64,000 nt of DNA. It comes from Carposina sasakii (lineage: Eukaryota; Arthropoda; Insecta; Lepidoptera; Carposinidae). Below the pieces are notes generated by a model, which saw only the letters and a list, made by a program, of their open reading frames with translations, was not told the DNA's origin and did no database searches. The first letter of the stretch is position 1; each line of letters starts with the position of its first letter. Location of the stretch: positions 1,488,001-1,552,000 of the forward strand of contig CP053175.1 in assembly GCA_014607495.2 (NCBI GenBank). The letters are read 5' to 3'. The position numbers were made by a program, and so were the translations under genes. Positions 22,312 to 32,062 of the stretch are shown here, piece after piece.

Positions 22312-22425
22312 TTCACTAGAATACATCAGCTGCATCTCATTTTCGTGCATGTCATAAGAGTCGACTAAGGAACTCAGGGGCGTTCTCTCAGGTGATAAGC
22401 TAGCAACTTGTCACTGATCATTAAC
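22312..22425 (-). repeat. Family A fragment
   Basis: GACTTCACTAGAATACATCA, GTGCATGTCATAAGAGTCGA and TCAGGTGATAAGCTAGCAAC. Confidence 0.65.
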
Positions 22426-22535
22426 ATCTGTCACCCGAAAAAACGTAGCAAATATTAAAAAAAAAAATTAAAAAAAATTATCTATGAAATTATATATATT
22501 TTTTTAGTTCTGACACGTTATTATTCTGTGTCACA

Positions 22536-22859
22536 GCATACAAAAAAATGTCAGTTACGAAATCAGGCATCAATTATTCTATGAAACGGACACTACAGAG
22601 GTAGACTTCCCACGGCTGAAAATGTCATGTTAGCACATAATCTAGCATTACTATATAGCGCTTACGTATAACTAAACGTGTATTTCACACATCACTCGAC
22701 TGTAATGTTAATACGAGTATCTAACAAATTGTACACGATTGTTCTGCACAGAACACTTGTGAACGCGATTGTACTCATTTGTACTACACAACTTGTAGTA
22801 CAAATGAGTACGTCTTGATCTTCCCGCAGAAGCTTTAGGAACTGACGTTTTTTGTATGC
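22536..22859. mobile_element. Family H element with terminal inverted repeats
   Basis: GCATACAAAAAAATGTCAGT at the left and ACTGACGTTTTTTGTATGC at the right are inverted copies (about 20 bp). A perfect 18-bp hairpin lies inside near the right end. Partial copies at 7390 and 14268 share the left end. Superfamily unknown; no clear target duplication. Confidence 0.5.
22771..22811. repeat. Perfect 18-bp hairpin, 5-nt loop
   Basis: GTACTCATTTGTACTACA and its exact reverse complement around CAACT. Confidence 0.95.
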
Positions 22860-23424
22860 AGTAACATCGATTTTATAGATATATATTGAGCAACTAGCGC
22901 CACGGGTAAAGAAACTATTTTAACATAGAACTATACGTAAGACTCCTTCGAAATGTATTGTGTGGTTTCTGCGAATTGGCTAAAATGGATTTATTTATTT
23001 GCTATTGCAGTTGCAGCGTTCATAAGGTTATGTTTTAAAATTCAAGGAATTATATATAGAAATAAGAAATAAATAGAAATGTGAAACCGAATCATAATAA
23101 ATAAAAATAAACGAAGGCATCTTTATAGATAAGTACATAATACTGATTTAATTTTGCTAAAAGTAGAGACTTAGTCAAGTTTATTATTTTCTCTCAAGTG
23201 ACGCCAGTAAAACTCTCCTAAAATCTTTTCCACATCTACACCTGTGCGTGCAAATAAAATCCAAAATGGCAGTATATCCAACGTATAAACAAATCGACGC
23301 GTGAATCCTACACAGATGTTACCTTTGACAATGCGTAGTTGAATTAAAATTAAACCAATTTTTCCAGGACAGTCTATAGTTCTATATAAACTTTAAAAAA
23401 TGACTTCCTTTTTACATTATTATC
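22860..23424. other. Stretch without recognised feature
   Basis: AT-rich. AACTAGCGCCACGG near 22891 may be family H sequence. Nothing coding. Confidence 0.45.
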
Positions 23425-23816
23425 CAGGCTGTTTTTTGGTTGCCACCCTTAACGAAGGGTACGTACTCTATACATCAAATAAAGTAAGTTTATGCCAAAA
23501 AAACGGTGGGGAAGGATGTAAATTTTTTTGAAAAAAAAAATCAAAAAAAAAATTACTTGATCGGGCAAAATTTATAGTGTCCAGTGTTTATGCTAGTTTT
23601 TTCATTAACAGATATTAATTATTTCTCGTGAAAAAATCTTGCTACATGCGTCAATGTGCATTTATGAAGAAAAACGCAGTGTATTTACTCAACTTTGGAC
23701 CCTGATATTTTGGAAACCAGACACTTCCCATGTATGCTTCCATGGAGAAAAATGATCGTGATGATGAGGAGATTCCGTAGTTTTTGGGAACGTTGACGAC
23801 CAAAAATAACCCCGTA
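23425..23816 (+). mobile_element. MITE family Q (copy 2)
   Basis: CAGGCTGTTTTTTGGTTGCC at the left, CAACTTTGGACCCTGATATT inside, GTTGACGACCAAAAATAACC at the right. Ends slightly decayed. Confidence 0.7.
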
Positions 23817-23862
23817 TAGGTAATTAGCAAAAGTCTATGTCTCCCCGTGGCTAAGAGGCGAT

Positions 23863-23990
23863 TATGATGATATGAGATGGGCAGACGACCTGGCCAAGGT
23901 CGCGAGCGTCGGTTGGATGCAGGCCGCTTCCGACCGGTCGGAATGGAGGTAGTTAGAGGAGGCCCATGTTCAGCAGTGGACTTCTCATGA
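23863..23990 (+). pseudogene. RTE-type reverse transcriptase C-terminus
   Basis: The plus frame reads WADDLAKVASVGWMQAASDR, then SEW, an in-frame stop and LEEAHVQQWTS. W-x-D-D, W-x-x-A-x-D-R and the EAxVQQW ending are the hallmarks of RTE LINE C-termini, as at 42935-43165. About 40 codons remain. The 127-codon minus frame over this region is a shadow. Confidence 0.65.
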
Positions 23991-24195
23991 GAATGATCAT
24001 TCTCTGATAATGATGATGAATGATGAAGAGGCACGGGTAAGAGGAGAGCCAGTAGTTTATAGTAGGTATGCTGCAGGTGTACTATTAATTAAGCCTTGTT
24101 CACACATGGCAAAGTGTAGGTGCAAGTGTTAAATGCAGGTGTGAAGTACGCCGATAAGTTGAAAGATGACAGCCCAAATAACTTTTAACATACAT

Positions 24196-24290
24196 ATTAC
24201 TTAGTTACCCACGACACAAGACCTTAGGGATTTTAGTGTGGGACTAGGTTAATGTGTTGCGAAGGGTGTGAGTGAATATTTATTAATTTT
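24196..24290 (+). mobile_element. SINE family F body fragment
   Basis: TTACCCACGACACAAGACCT, AGTGTGGGACTAGGTTAATG and GTGAATATTTATTAATTTTA. Confidence 0.6.
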
Positions 24291-24400
24291 ATTTATACAA
24301 GGTGTAAGTGACAGCCAGTCAAATACTGAAATGCTGCAGAAGCTCCATTGTGATGAGTTATACGAAAGTGTTAATTTTCGCAGGAAATGTATTTTTGATT
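24291..24400 (+). mobile_element. Family E left-end fragment
   Basis: ACAAGGTGTAAGTGACAGCC then AGTCAAATACTG, like the left end at 41916. The right end is lacking. Confidence 0.45.
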
Positions 24401-24474
24401 TGATTATTTATTAGTAATCTTTGCTCTCCGCGCCCATTGTATTGGACGATCCTGTGACTAATTAAATGAACTTA

Positions 24475-24563
24475 TTGGTTATTGTGTGAGACATTGCTGT
24501 TGAATCACTTGCGACTATCTATTAGGGTTGATCAGTTAATTGAACTTTTTTGAGAGAAACTTT
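24475..24563 (-). repeat. Right arm of the 89-bp inverted repeat
   Basis: TTGGTTATTGTGTGAGACAT through TTTTTTGAGAGAAACTTT. One mismatch against the reverse complement of 22186-22274. Confidence 0.9.
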
Positions 24564-24639
24564 TATTAAAATAAGTTTTTGTTAAAATTTTATTAAAAGC
24601 GTGATTATATGTATGTATGAATGTATCTAAGACCTAATT

Positions 24640-24787
24640 AAACGACCTAAACTATGAAAATATGAAAAAAAAATGAAAATGAAAATTTTGGAATTTTCCT
24701 GCGAAAATTTTGTATTTTCCGCCTCAGAATCATGGACTGAAGTCATGGTATCAATATTTGCCTGGCTGTCACAAACACCCTGTATAG
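24640..24787 (+). mobile_element. Family E right-end copy
   Basis: GGAATTTTCCTGCGAAAATT, GTCATGGTATCAATATTTGC and CTGGCTGTCACAAACACCCT, ending CCTGTATA. Matches the right half of 41916-42216. Confidence 0.5.
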
Positions 24788-24794
24788 ACACACA

Positions 24795-24850
24795 CGACTG
24801 TTGTCCCAAGAATGAGTAGGCAAAATTGCAGAATCGCGAAGGAGATACTA
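24795..24850 (+). repeat. Family A 5' fragment
   Basis: GACTGTTGTCCCAAGAATGA, GTAGGCAAAATTGCAGAATC and GCGAAGGAGATACT. Confidence 0.5.
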
Positions 24851-24883
24851 CAGGTAATTTTAGGAATAAATTAGTTACTTCTT

Positions 24884-24965
24884 ACATACATTCGCCGACA
24901 GTCACACCCATTATACCCCAAAAGAGGTTGGGCAAAAGCGTAGAAATTACACACCCACTTTTCAC
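24884..24965 (-). repeat. Family B fragment (reverse)
   Basis: AGTCACACCCATTATACCCC, AAAGAGGTTGGGCAAAAGCG and AATTACACACCCACTTTTCA. Confidence 0.55.
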
Positions 24966-25670
24966 CAAATTACTTCTTACCAAATATGTTACGGCTATAT
25001 CTATGTAATATAGTCCTACCTATATATATCCTATCTATATATATATCTCTCCGGTATTAATTAAGGCCGTGATTAATTGTCACGATAGTGAGTGATGACT
25101 ATTGAGGAGAGAAAAGACAGTCCCGTCTCATTGTGTGCGGTCGTCACTTCTGTGTACTATTGTAATATATTATATGTCTACCTCACGTGATATATGATAT
25201 ATAATATAGTACAGGATACATAATACATACAATACATTAATAAGCTCGTCGGGATCGAACCTACGCATTCCAACTGAAAGGCACACGTTTTAACCATAGG
25301 ACATTACATTACAAATGAGTACATTAAAAAATTTCAAAATTTTCCTGTGAAATTTGTACAAAACAAATTTTGATTTCGGAAATAGTGCGATCTAGGTGCT
25401 CGGGTCTGGTTTATCGTGGCGATTGTGGTTAGTGCAAGTGGTTGTTTTCGCAGTTATGAGTTATCAGATCCGAGGGTCAGTGGAGGGTGTAGGCGCACCC
25501 ATAGTGAATGTAAAACAAATAGCATTATACGAGTACTCTACTTTTCCCCATCAACTTTAATTGAGTAACATTTCGCATTCATCTACTTAAGTATATTCGC
25601 GCAATTTCCATAAAATGGGGGACATGTTGTCGGTGTCAATACTATTAAGAAGGAGTATAAAGTTTCTATA
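24966..25670. other. Stretch without recognised gene
   Basis: A TATATC-rich patch lies at 25019-25050. CGGGATCGAACCTACGCATT (25249-25268) is a lone B-box-like SINE remnant in reverse. No coding region. Confidence 0.4.
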
Positions 25671-25672
25671 TA

Positions 25673-25932
25673 CAGGGTGTAACAAAAAGGATATGTTAAG
25701 CGAAAAGCTATGTAAATAGCCCACTATAGAAAACCTATCTACAAAATTTAAGACTCGAAATCACATTTTTATTTTTCAAGATCGTATGAAAATTCCTGAG
25801 ATATTTGAAAACTCTCCATACTATCCGGAAAAATAAACATGTGATTTCGGGTCTCAAATTTTGTGGATAGGTTCTCTACAGTGGGCTGTTCATATAGCTT
25901 TTCGCTTAACATACCCTATTTGTTACACCCTG
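25673..25932. mobile_element. Foldback MITE family P (copy 1)
   Basis: 260 bp, palindromic over nearly its whole length. CAGGGTGTAACAAAAAGGAT at the left is mirrored by the right end TTTGTTACACCCTG, and inner arms (ATAGCCCACTATAGAAAACC, AAATCACATTTTTATTTTTC) are mirrored too. TA flanks both sides. The right arm reads TTTTCGCTTAACATACCCTA. No coding sequence. Confidence 0.85.
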
Positions 25933-26137
25933 TATGCATAGTATAAATTATAAATACCACAGCCTAACAAAGATAAGCTTATAACACAGTACATAAATAC
26001 CTCCTTTTATCTCGACTTCAATAGAATAATCAGTCACCGCGAACACAATAACTCATGTATAATTACATAGAAGACGTATAGCATTAAATCACCTTTTAAT
26101 CCCTCCTAATATTATAAGGAGATTAGTTATTAATATA

Positions 26138-26396
26138 CACAGCTGTGTTCACAAAATGGAATAGGCAGAATTGCAGGATCATGAAGGAGATCTTGCAGCC
26201 ACGAAATCTTTGGCATCTGGTTGGCATGTGCAAGTTGCTAGCTCATCGCCTAAGAGTTGCATAGTCGACTCTTACGATATGCATGGAAGGAGATGCAGCT
26301 GATGCAGGAACTAAATTTTAATTGATGTTATCTTTATTATATACCCATATTTATGCAAATAAATTATCAGAATCTGATGTATTCTAGTAAAGCCTT
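26138..26396 (+). repeat. Family A copy with an AT-rich interruption
   Basis: ACACAGCTGTGTTCACAAAA, GCAGAATTGCAGGATCATGA, AGTTGCTAGCTCATCGCCTA, ACTCTTACGATATGCATGGA and GGAGATGCAGCTGATG. After about 80 bp of AT-rich sequence GATGTATTCTAGTAAAGCC resumes. Confidence 0.65.
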
Positions 26397-28196
26397 CACA
26401 CTTATCCATTGAAAAATAACTCTATATCAAAGAAAACAAAGTAAAGTACACTCACTCGAGTCCCGTCAAGGGAAAGTTATGACTAGAAATACGAGCTTTA
26501 GCCTAGAGTGCGTTGGCATATAAACATTCGATTTGAATTAGAATACTATGAAAGAGACAATACCTCTGCCTGCCATAATTATAGTCTGTGGCTCCTCTGC
26601 CTATCTGCTGCATACAACGCCCGACACCCGGAAGCGTCCGATTAATGCATGATCGATTTGGCATCGCCCCCGAGCAGACGTGCTTTGTCTTGCCGGTCCT
26701 GGATAGCTATTTTTGTGCGTGGTCCAAGTTGTGAGATGTCGCGTGGATGAAAGGATAGTTCATTTTGTGGTTAAAGTACAACAAAGAATCACGAATAAAG
26801 ACGATAAGGGAGACAAGAAAAAATACAAAATCAATAAACTTGCGTAGTTTATTGATTTTGTATGGAGTAATTTTTGATCGACTTAGTAACCGAACTTAGT
26901 CTTGTTTACCCGCTCGTAACAATTATACCAGTTGGTTTGCTAAACATATAATATTATTTTGTGGTAGTAATACAGTACCGTAGTTATTTGGCACTATAAC
27001 CTATATTTGTGAAAGTGTTGGACTATACACTTTTTTATATTTTATTCCTATGCTTTATTGTGCACTATAAAAAATTTAAAATTCATAAATAAAGTTTAAA
27101 GAAAAAGAAAATGTTATCTTTGTTATTATTTTATCTTTTGTGTTTTTCTGTGTACAATAAAGAATATCAATATGTAAAGGTTTTTTTATTATTACGGCGA
27201 CCTTAAGTAACAAGTATAAACAAGACAGGAAGAAAAGAATGTACTCATAGTCCAATAATATGTACACAAACCTCTTCTAACTTAGACCACACAAACGCCT
27301 GGATCTCGTCGTCCACAAAAATAGCGCCGCACTTTAATTGTGAACTATTCCCGTATCGACTCGAGCTATCGATACTTACGTTCGAGTGCTCGATTAATTT
27401 ATTAGTAATCGCTCGTATGGCTCTGTTTCGTGTTCGGATTGCTTTTATTTGTGGTTTCGGGGGCTGTTTATCATTTTTACCGCCACTTCTGGTTCGGTTC
27501 AACGTTTGAATTATATTTGGAACACGGATTGTAAATGAATTAATGAATTGTTTTCTTCTATTTATTCGATAAGGTTCGCTGAATTTAGACTAAGGCCAGT
27601 TTTTATATTAGTCTAATTAAAACTAGAAGCATTGCAAAAATTTTATTAGTGTGACTCAAATTAGTGCGACCCAATCTTATTAAGAATTAATATCATGTAG
27701 GTAGGTGTTTTGTTGACAATTTATAAATAATGTTCGCTGCAATAACTAAAAGTATTGTATAGCATTCATACAAGTTTTTTGGGCGCAGAGGGCACAGAAG
27801 TTTTAGCCAGCCAAAGCAATAAACTTACAAAGCGCCTCTGATGCTTTTATATAACTTATAGGTAAATTATTATATCTTTCAAAAGTGTTATTTTAAATTT
27901 ATGTGCAGTCGAACCCGCAATGAACAGCATAGCAAACAAATTAAAAAAAAAACGTGAATGAAAAACTATATTTATCGTCGCATAAAAAGTGTAATACTAG
28001 TGTAAACGTGTAAACTCATTAATCGTGCGGACTGGGAGCGTGTTACGGACACACTCTATTCAAATTATACTCTATAGTCGATCGTCAATCAAATGAACGA
28101 ATGGTTTTTGTAGAAAAGGCGGGAACACATGTATTCGGTGATACAATACCGGTAGTTTGCCCAGTTTTTTGTTTACTAGTTTTTACTGTATACTTA
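26397..28196. other. Long stretch without a recognised gene
   Basis: A perfect hairpin is listed at 26823. A GC-richer patch lies at 26585-26745 and another at 27290-27500, the latter with an open minus frame discussed in the findings. AATAAA motifs near 27090 and 27168 have no associated gene. Confidence 0.4.
26823..26863. repeat. Perfect 18-bp hairpin, 5-nt loop
   Basis: ATACAAAATCAATAAACT and its exact reverse complement around TGCGT. Same geometry as the hairpin at 22771, unrelated sequence. Confidence 0.95.
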
Positions 28197-28251
28197 CTAG
28201 TGTACGCCCGCAACTCCGTCCGGGTGGACTTCAGAAAAAAATAAATGATAT

Positions 28252-28732
28252 TGTTACGTACTGGGTACGGGTGATTCGGAGCTGCCGATTAAAAGGTAGG
28301 CGTGGGTTTAAAACACTTTATTGGGTGGAGGAGGTTACAAAATTCCAGCACTTATCACTAAACACACTTTAACTCTAAACAGCATTAAACTATCACTTTC
28401 TTCACTATCGCTGGTATCGTTTTCCTTCGCTTGTTTAGCTTCCAATCTTATTACAAGACTCAACTAAGACTGACTCCGTCGGCCGAGATTCGTCGTATTT
28501 ATACGGCTCGACGTTCGGTCCCGAACATTCGGGAATATACCCGGGCGACCCATCTACAAAAACCCCGTAGGTATTACCCGGGCAAGCCTGGAACGTTCTC
28601 GGGCGTTCATTCAACAACATATGTACCAAACACGCTGAGACTATAATGGATTATACTAGTATACGATATCGCGTTCTACTCTGCTACTAGCGACATCTAG
28701 TGAGTCAATGGGTAAACTACCCGGTCGTAACA
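28252..28732 (-). repeat. 3' LTR
   Basis: 481 bp. On the minus strand it starts TGTTACGACCGGGTAGTTTA and ends CCAGTACGTAACA. It differs from the other LTR at a small number of positions plus the final ~16 bp, which the 5' LTR lacks. Confidence 0.85.
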
Positions 28733-28748
28733 CTGCCCCCTTCCTAGA
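28733..28748 (-). other. Polypurine tract
   Basis: Minus strand AGGAAGGGGGCAG directly precedes TGTTACG of the 3' LTR, the expected site of plus-strand DNA priming. Confidence 0.75.
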
Positions 28749-28820
28749 GATGTTCGTCCCGAACATCATCGCTGCCGCCACAAAGCGCATCCGAACATTA
28801 CGTCTCTTCCTCACTGCATC

Positions 28821-29459
28821 CTACGACCGTCGTCGGGCAACTACCCTGCTCGGCACAAACCATTTCTTCCACAAATCAGGTGCCTTCTCTTTACGCCGCA
28901 CAGGACGATGCAGCCACACAAACGATCCCGCTGTTCTTCTTCTGCGTCTAACCTTCCAGTTGCTTATAGTCTCCACATATGCACTCAACATCAAACCAAT
29001 ACTCCCACTTGTTGAGCAGCAAACACCATTCACGCGCATTCCAACTTCCCGTTCCTTGTTCAAAGGCAATATTCTCAAATCCTGTTTCCTACTCCATGTC
29101 TTCGCTTTTCTGCAGCGCTCGTCATCCATCCGATCTTCTATCTGTAGACCATCACTGTTCCAGTCCATTTCATATATCCTTCTTCCATTAGCTATAACCA
29201 ATTCTTCATCACTCTTCTGCTCAGGATCTTCCACCTGTTCCACATCACCAGCAGGTGTCTCTGACTCATTGCCACAATCTTTATTCCAACTCGACGCAAC
29301 CACATCACTCTCATCGCAGCCAACACCCATGTGGTCAAGCTCACTGCAGCCATCACTGATGGAGCCAAATCCTCCAGATCCTCCATCCACCTCGGTCTGC
29401 TTCACCTCCTCGACCACATCACGCACTACTCCCGAGTCCGGATCCACTATCCATTTCAA
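28821..29459 (-). pseudogene. LTR element internal frame 2 (unidentified)
   Basis: An open frame of 212 codons after the first internal ATG. The N-terminal half is acidic (EEVKQTEVDGGSGGFGS, EQVEDPEQKSDEELV). The C-terminal half is basic and ends WKVRRRRRTAGSFVWLHRP, then RRKEKAPDLWKKW and a run of arginines. No catalytic motif of protease, reverse transcriptase or integrase is visible. It overlaps frame 1 by about 40 bases in another phase, so either a frameshift joins them or the sequence is decayed. The basic tail may be the remnant of a Pol C-terminus. Function not assigned. Confidence 0.5.
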
Positions 29460-29862
29460 CCTGTTTCACCCCCTCAGCCGCCCCGTGCACTTCCTCCGAG
29501 TGCGGCTCCTGATGAACGTCCTTCACTACCGACTTTGCCTCAACGTCTGTGCAGATGTTAGCACACGAGTCGTCCAGCTCAGAGACCACTTTCTCGATAT
29601 TCCCAACATTCGACTTAATCCCAAAGGTCTTGCAGTAGTTCGCATAAGTATTGTCCAGCTCGTTGAAATGTTTATCGATTACGCTAAGCCCCTCCACCAT
29701 TTCCATCTTCATTTGCATTAGTTGACTAAAACATTCTCGAAGCATAGCATTCACCGAAGGTGATGTCGCCGCTGCTACTGCTGCACGAGCAGATTCCACG
29801 GTCTCCGGCTCACCGACAAGGCTACTTCTTCGCTCCATGCCTTCCTTGTTGACAATCGACAT
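29419..29862 (-). CDS. LTR element internal frame 1, Gag-like position
   Basis: The first ATG after the primer-binding site lies at 29862 (MSIVNKEGMERRSSLVGE). The frame has about 147 codons and ends at a stop at 29419. It is alanine- and valine-rich near the start, has a probable helical segment (MLRECFSQLMQMKMEMVEG, residues about 35-53), and then becomes acidic. There is no CCHC zinc knuckle, and it is much shorter than a normal Gag. Its place directly after the PBS suggests a reduced Gag, but no homology could be established. An upstream in-frame TTG overlaps the PBS and is not used as the start. Confidence 0.45.
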   Translation of the reverse strand: MSIVNKEGMERRSSLVGEPETVESARAAVAAATSPSVNAMLRECFSQLMQMKMEMVEGLSVIDKHFNELDNTYANYCKTFGIKSNVGNIEKVVSELDDSCANICTDVEAKSVVKDVHQEPHSEEVHGAAEGVKQVEMDSGSGLGSSA

Positions 29863-29875
29863 TCTACTCCAAATC

Positions 29876-29893
29876 CTCACTTCTGACACCAAT
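29876..29893 (-). other. Primer-binding-site-like sequence
   Basis: Minus strand TGGTGTCAGAAGTGAGG sits right after the 5' LTR and begins TGG, as PBSs complementary to a tRNA 3' end CCA do. I cannot name the tRNA. Confidence 0.6.
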
Positions 29894-30359
29894 CGGGTGA
29901 TTCGGAGCTGCCGATTAAAAGGTAGGCGTAGGTGTTAGAACTCTTTATTAGGTGGAGCAGGTTACAGAATTCCAGCACTTATCACTAAACACACTTTAAC
30001 TCTAAACAGCATTAAACTATCACTTTCTTCACTATCGCTGGTATCGTTTTCCTTCGCTTGTTTAGCTTCCAATCTTATTACAAGACTCAACTAAGACTGA
30101 CTCCGTCGGCCGAGATTCGTCGTATTTATACGGCTCGACGTTCGGTCCCGAACATTCGGGAATATACCCGGGCGACCCATCTACAAAAACCCCGTAGGTG
30201 TTATCCGGGCAAGCCTGGAACGTTCTCGGGCGTTCATTCAACAACATATGTACCAAACACGCTGAGACTACAATGGAATATACTAGTATACGATATCGCG
30301 TTCTACTCTGCTACTAGCGACATCTAGTGAGTCAATGGGTAAACTACCCGGTCGTAACA
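29894..30359 (-). repeat. 5' LTR
   Basis: 466 bp. Starts TGTTACGACCGGGTAGTTTA on the minus strand and ends CGAATCACCCG, about 16 bp short of the other LTR. Both LTRs carry an AATAAAGAG/AATAAAGTG-type signal on the minus strand. The plus-strand frames over the LTRs (71-89 codons) are accidental. Confidence 0.85.
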
Positions 30360-30659
30360 ATATAAACATTTTTCCGGGATAAGTAGCCTATATGTTAAGT
30401 GGGACCTGCCACAACATATTCCTGAAAACTGCATCAAAATCGGTTCAGCCGTTTCTGAGATTAGCGTGCACATACATCGACCCCTTACAATTTTATTATA
30501 TGTACATATATAGATTCATTCAATACTCTGTTCTATTATTATATTATACTTATTGGACGTAATAGTAATAACGCACCTACGTGCGTGTATGTATGTATGT
30601 ATAAGGTACCTACATAATACACTGAAATGAAAAAAACACGGACAAATTACCCGCCAGTC

Positions 30660-30800
30660 GCTAGATTGTTGTATGTGTGCCCGAAAAGCGGCGGTAGGCT
30701 CGTCCCTAATAAGTTAACCGGTGAATGTACTGGTAGTGGGTGTGTAATTAGCACATTTCTGCCCAACCTCTTTTGGGGATAACAGACGTGACTATACATT
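30660..30800 (+). repeat. Family B (copy 4)
   Basis: GTGCCCGAAAAGCGGCGGTA, GTGGGTGTGTAATTAGCACA and TTCTGCCCAACCTCTTTTGG, then GACGTGACTATAC. Confidence 0.6.
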
Positions 30801-31861
30801 ATGTATTAGTTATTCCGTGTATCACGAAGCACACCCCATTGTTGGATATTAGAAAATCGTATGTAGACCGGTAGTCCCTTTCTTCTCCGAATATCGATCG
30901 TCCGAAAATCATAATCCCTAACAAGTTTGCTATAATCATCACTTTCAGAAGAAGTGTGTGTCAGAGAAGTGCACTGCATAAGCCTCCCCCAACAATATAT
31001 TAATTCTATTTTCGTAGCATTTTTACAGTCGTGAATGTTCTACTGTTCTACCGTATGAAGTGCTTTACTCTCCTAGTTTCGTAGTGTTGCGGTTGTCACT
31101 GCCCCACGGGAGTTGAGCTTTCACCGAGATTGAGGATGGCATAAGGGAAAAGAAAAGAGAATCTTTCTCACCTCTTAAATGAATTGACATGACTACCCTA
31201 TGTATTAATAAATTTGGAGTACAGACCTCCAATGTGTAGTAACATTTTCTTAGGAAAACCTTGACTCTAGGCTCGGGACTAAGAGACTAGGTATAGGGAC
31301 TAAGAAATGGGATGCATTGAATTGAAAACATTTATTCGACATCAAACCATAGTCGTACACAACTTATTCATCTATATTTATTTTTTATACGCGCAGTGTT
31401 GAACGATGAATGATTTCAATTATAATAAAACTGTTATGTATACTCAAATGAATGAATGAGTGAATGAACTTTTTTAATGATGAAACTTAACAAAACTAGT
31501 GCGAGTAGGCGACTCATGCATGACATAAAAGCTCCTCACTTGGACTACAGACAAAAAGACAACAAACTCCACGCCCGAAGACGGCGAAAACGGAGTCTCG
31601 TATCGCTGACATTTGCATTGTCTCGTATCTGAGATTAGACACGGACTGCGTTTTGTTCTTGAAACAGTTTTTAATAAGATCTTGCGACATAGATGGAACC
31701 ACCGTTTTAAATCAGTTCTTCTTTTCGTGTTTTCCTCACTGATCTAGTGACTGACGGATCAATCTTAATTTAATGCGGGTATGAATATTTCATTATTATT
31801 GATGGACTATCAACTCTGTAATACCTCGAACGTAGGTACATAATGTACGTCATTTTACACA
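30801..31861. other. Long stretch without recognised gene
   Basis: A 62-codon minus frame at 31514-31702 has no known motif. AT-rich otherwise. Confidence 0.45.
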
Positions 31862-32062
31862 TGTGCAATGAGGAAGCCATAACTGAAGAATCATTAGGGA
31901 GATCTCACATCCACGTTTAGCATAGCGGTAGCAGATGAAGATGGTCAGTGTTACCAGCTTATCGCCTGAAAGAATGCCCGAGATCCTTAGTCGACTCTTT
32001 TCAACATGCACGGAAGGGGATGCAGATGATGTATTCTAGTCGAGTGAAGTCCCGCATCAGCG
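31862..32062 (+). repeat. Family A copy
   Basis: GAGGAAGCCATAACTGAAGA, ACATCCACGTTTAGCATAGC, TACCAGCTTATCGCCTGAAA, CGACTCTTTTCAACATGCAC and GATGTATTCTAGTCGAGTGA, ending CCCGCATCAGCG. Confidence 0.7.

Larger units (their letters stand above)
28252..30359 (-). mobile_element. Non-autonomous LTR retrotransposon (Ty3/gypsy-like), 2.1 kb
   Basis: Two near-identical direct repeats (28252-28732 and 29894-30359) begin TGTTACGACCGGGTAG on the minus strand, and the element is flanked by the 4-bp duplication ATAT (28248-28251 and 30360-30363). Next to the 5' LTR is a primer-binding-like sequence TGGTGTCAGAAGTGAGG. Before the 3' LTR is the purine tract AGGAAGGGGGCAG. The internal region is only about 1.16 kb, with two short overlapping frames and no YxDD reverse transcriptase, protease or integrase motif. 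It therefore depends on enzymes from an autonomous relative. The termini and purine tract resemble insect mdg1/412-type gypsy elements; that placement is inference. Confidence 0.85.
28197..30514 (-). mobile_element. Helitron (minus) split by an LTR retrotransposon
   Basis: The left piece 28197-28251 carries the 3' end (CTAGTGTACGCCCGCAACTC, GGGTGGACTTCAGAAAA). The right piece 30360-30514 continues it (TTTTTCCGGGATAAGTAGCC, ATCAAAATCGGTTCAGCCGT, CAATTTTATTATATGTACAT). The uninterrupted relative at 43616-43837 shows the two pieces were once contiguous. Confidence 0.75.

Noticed and set aside
23651..24034. 127-codon minus frame
   Set aside because: It covers a family Q MITE and the antisense of an RTE C-terminus.
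28431..28646. Frames of 64-89 codons over the LTRs (also 30058-30327)
   Set aside because: They repeat in both LTRs and are non-coding LTR sequence.
28708..29721. 337-codon plus frame, the longest in the window
   Set aside because: It runs antisense to the LTR element across the LTR end, purine tract and both internal frames. Its serine/threonine-rich translation is typical of a complement of acidic coding sequence.
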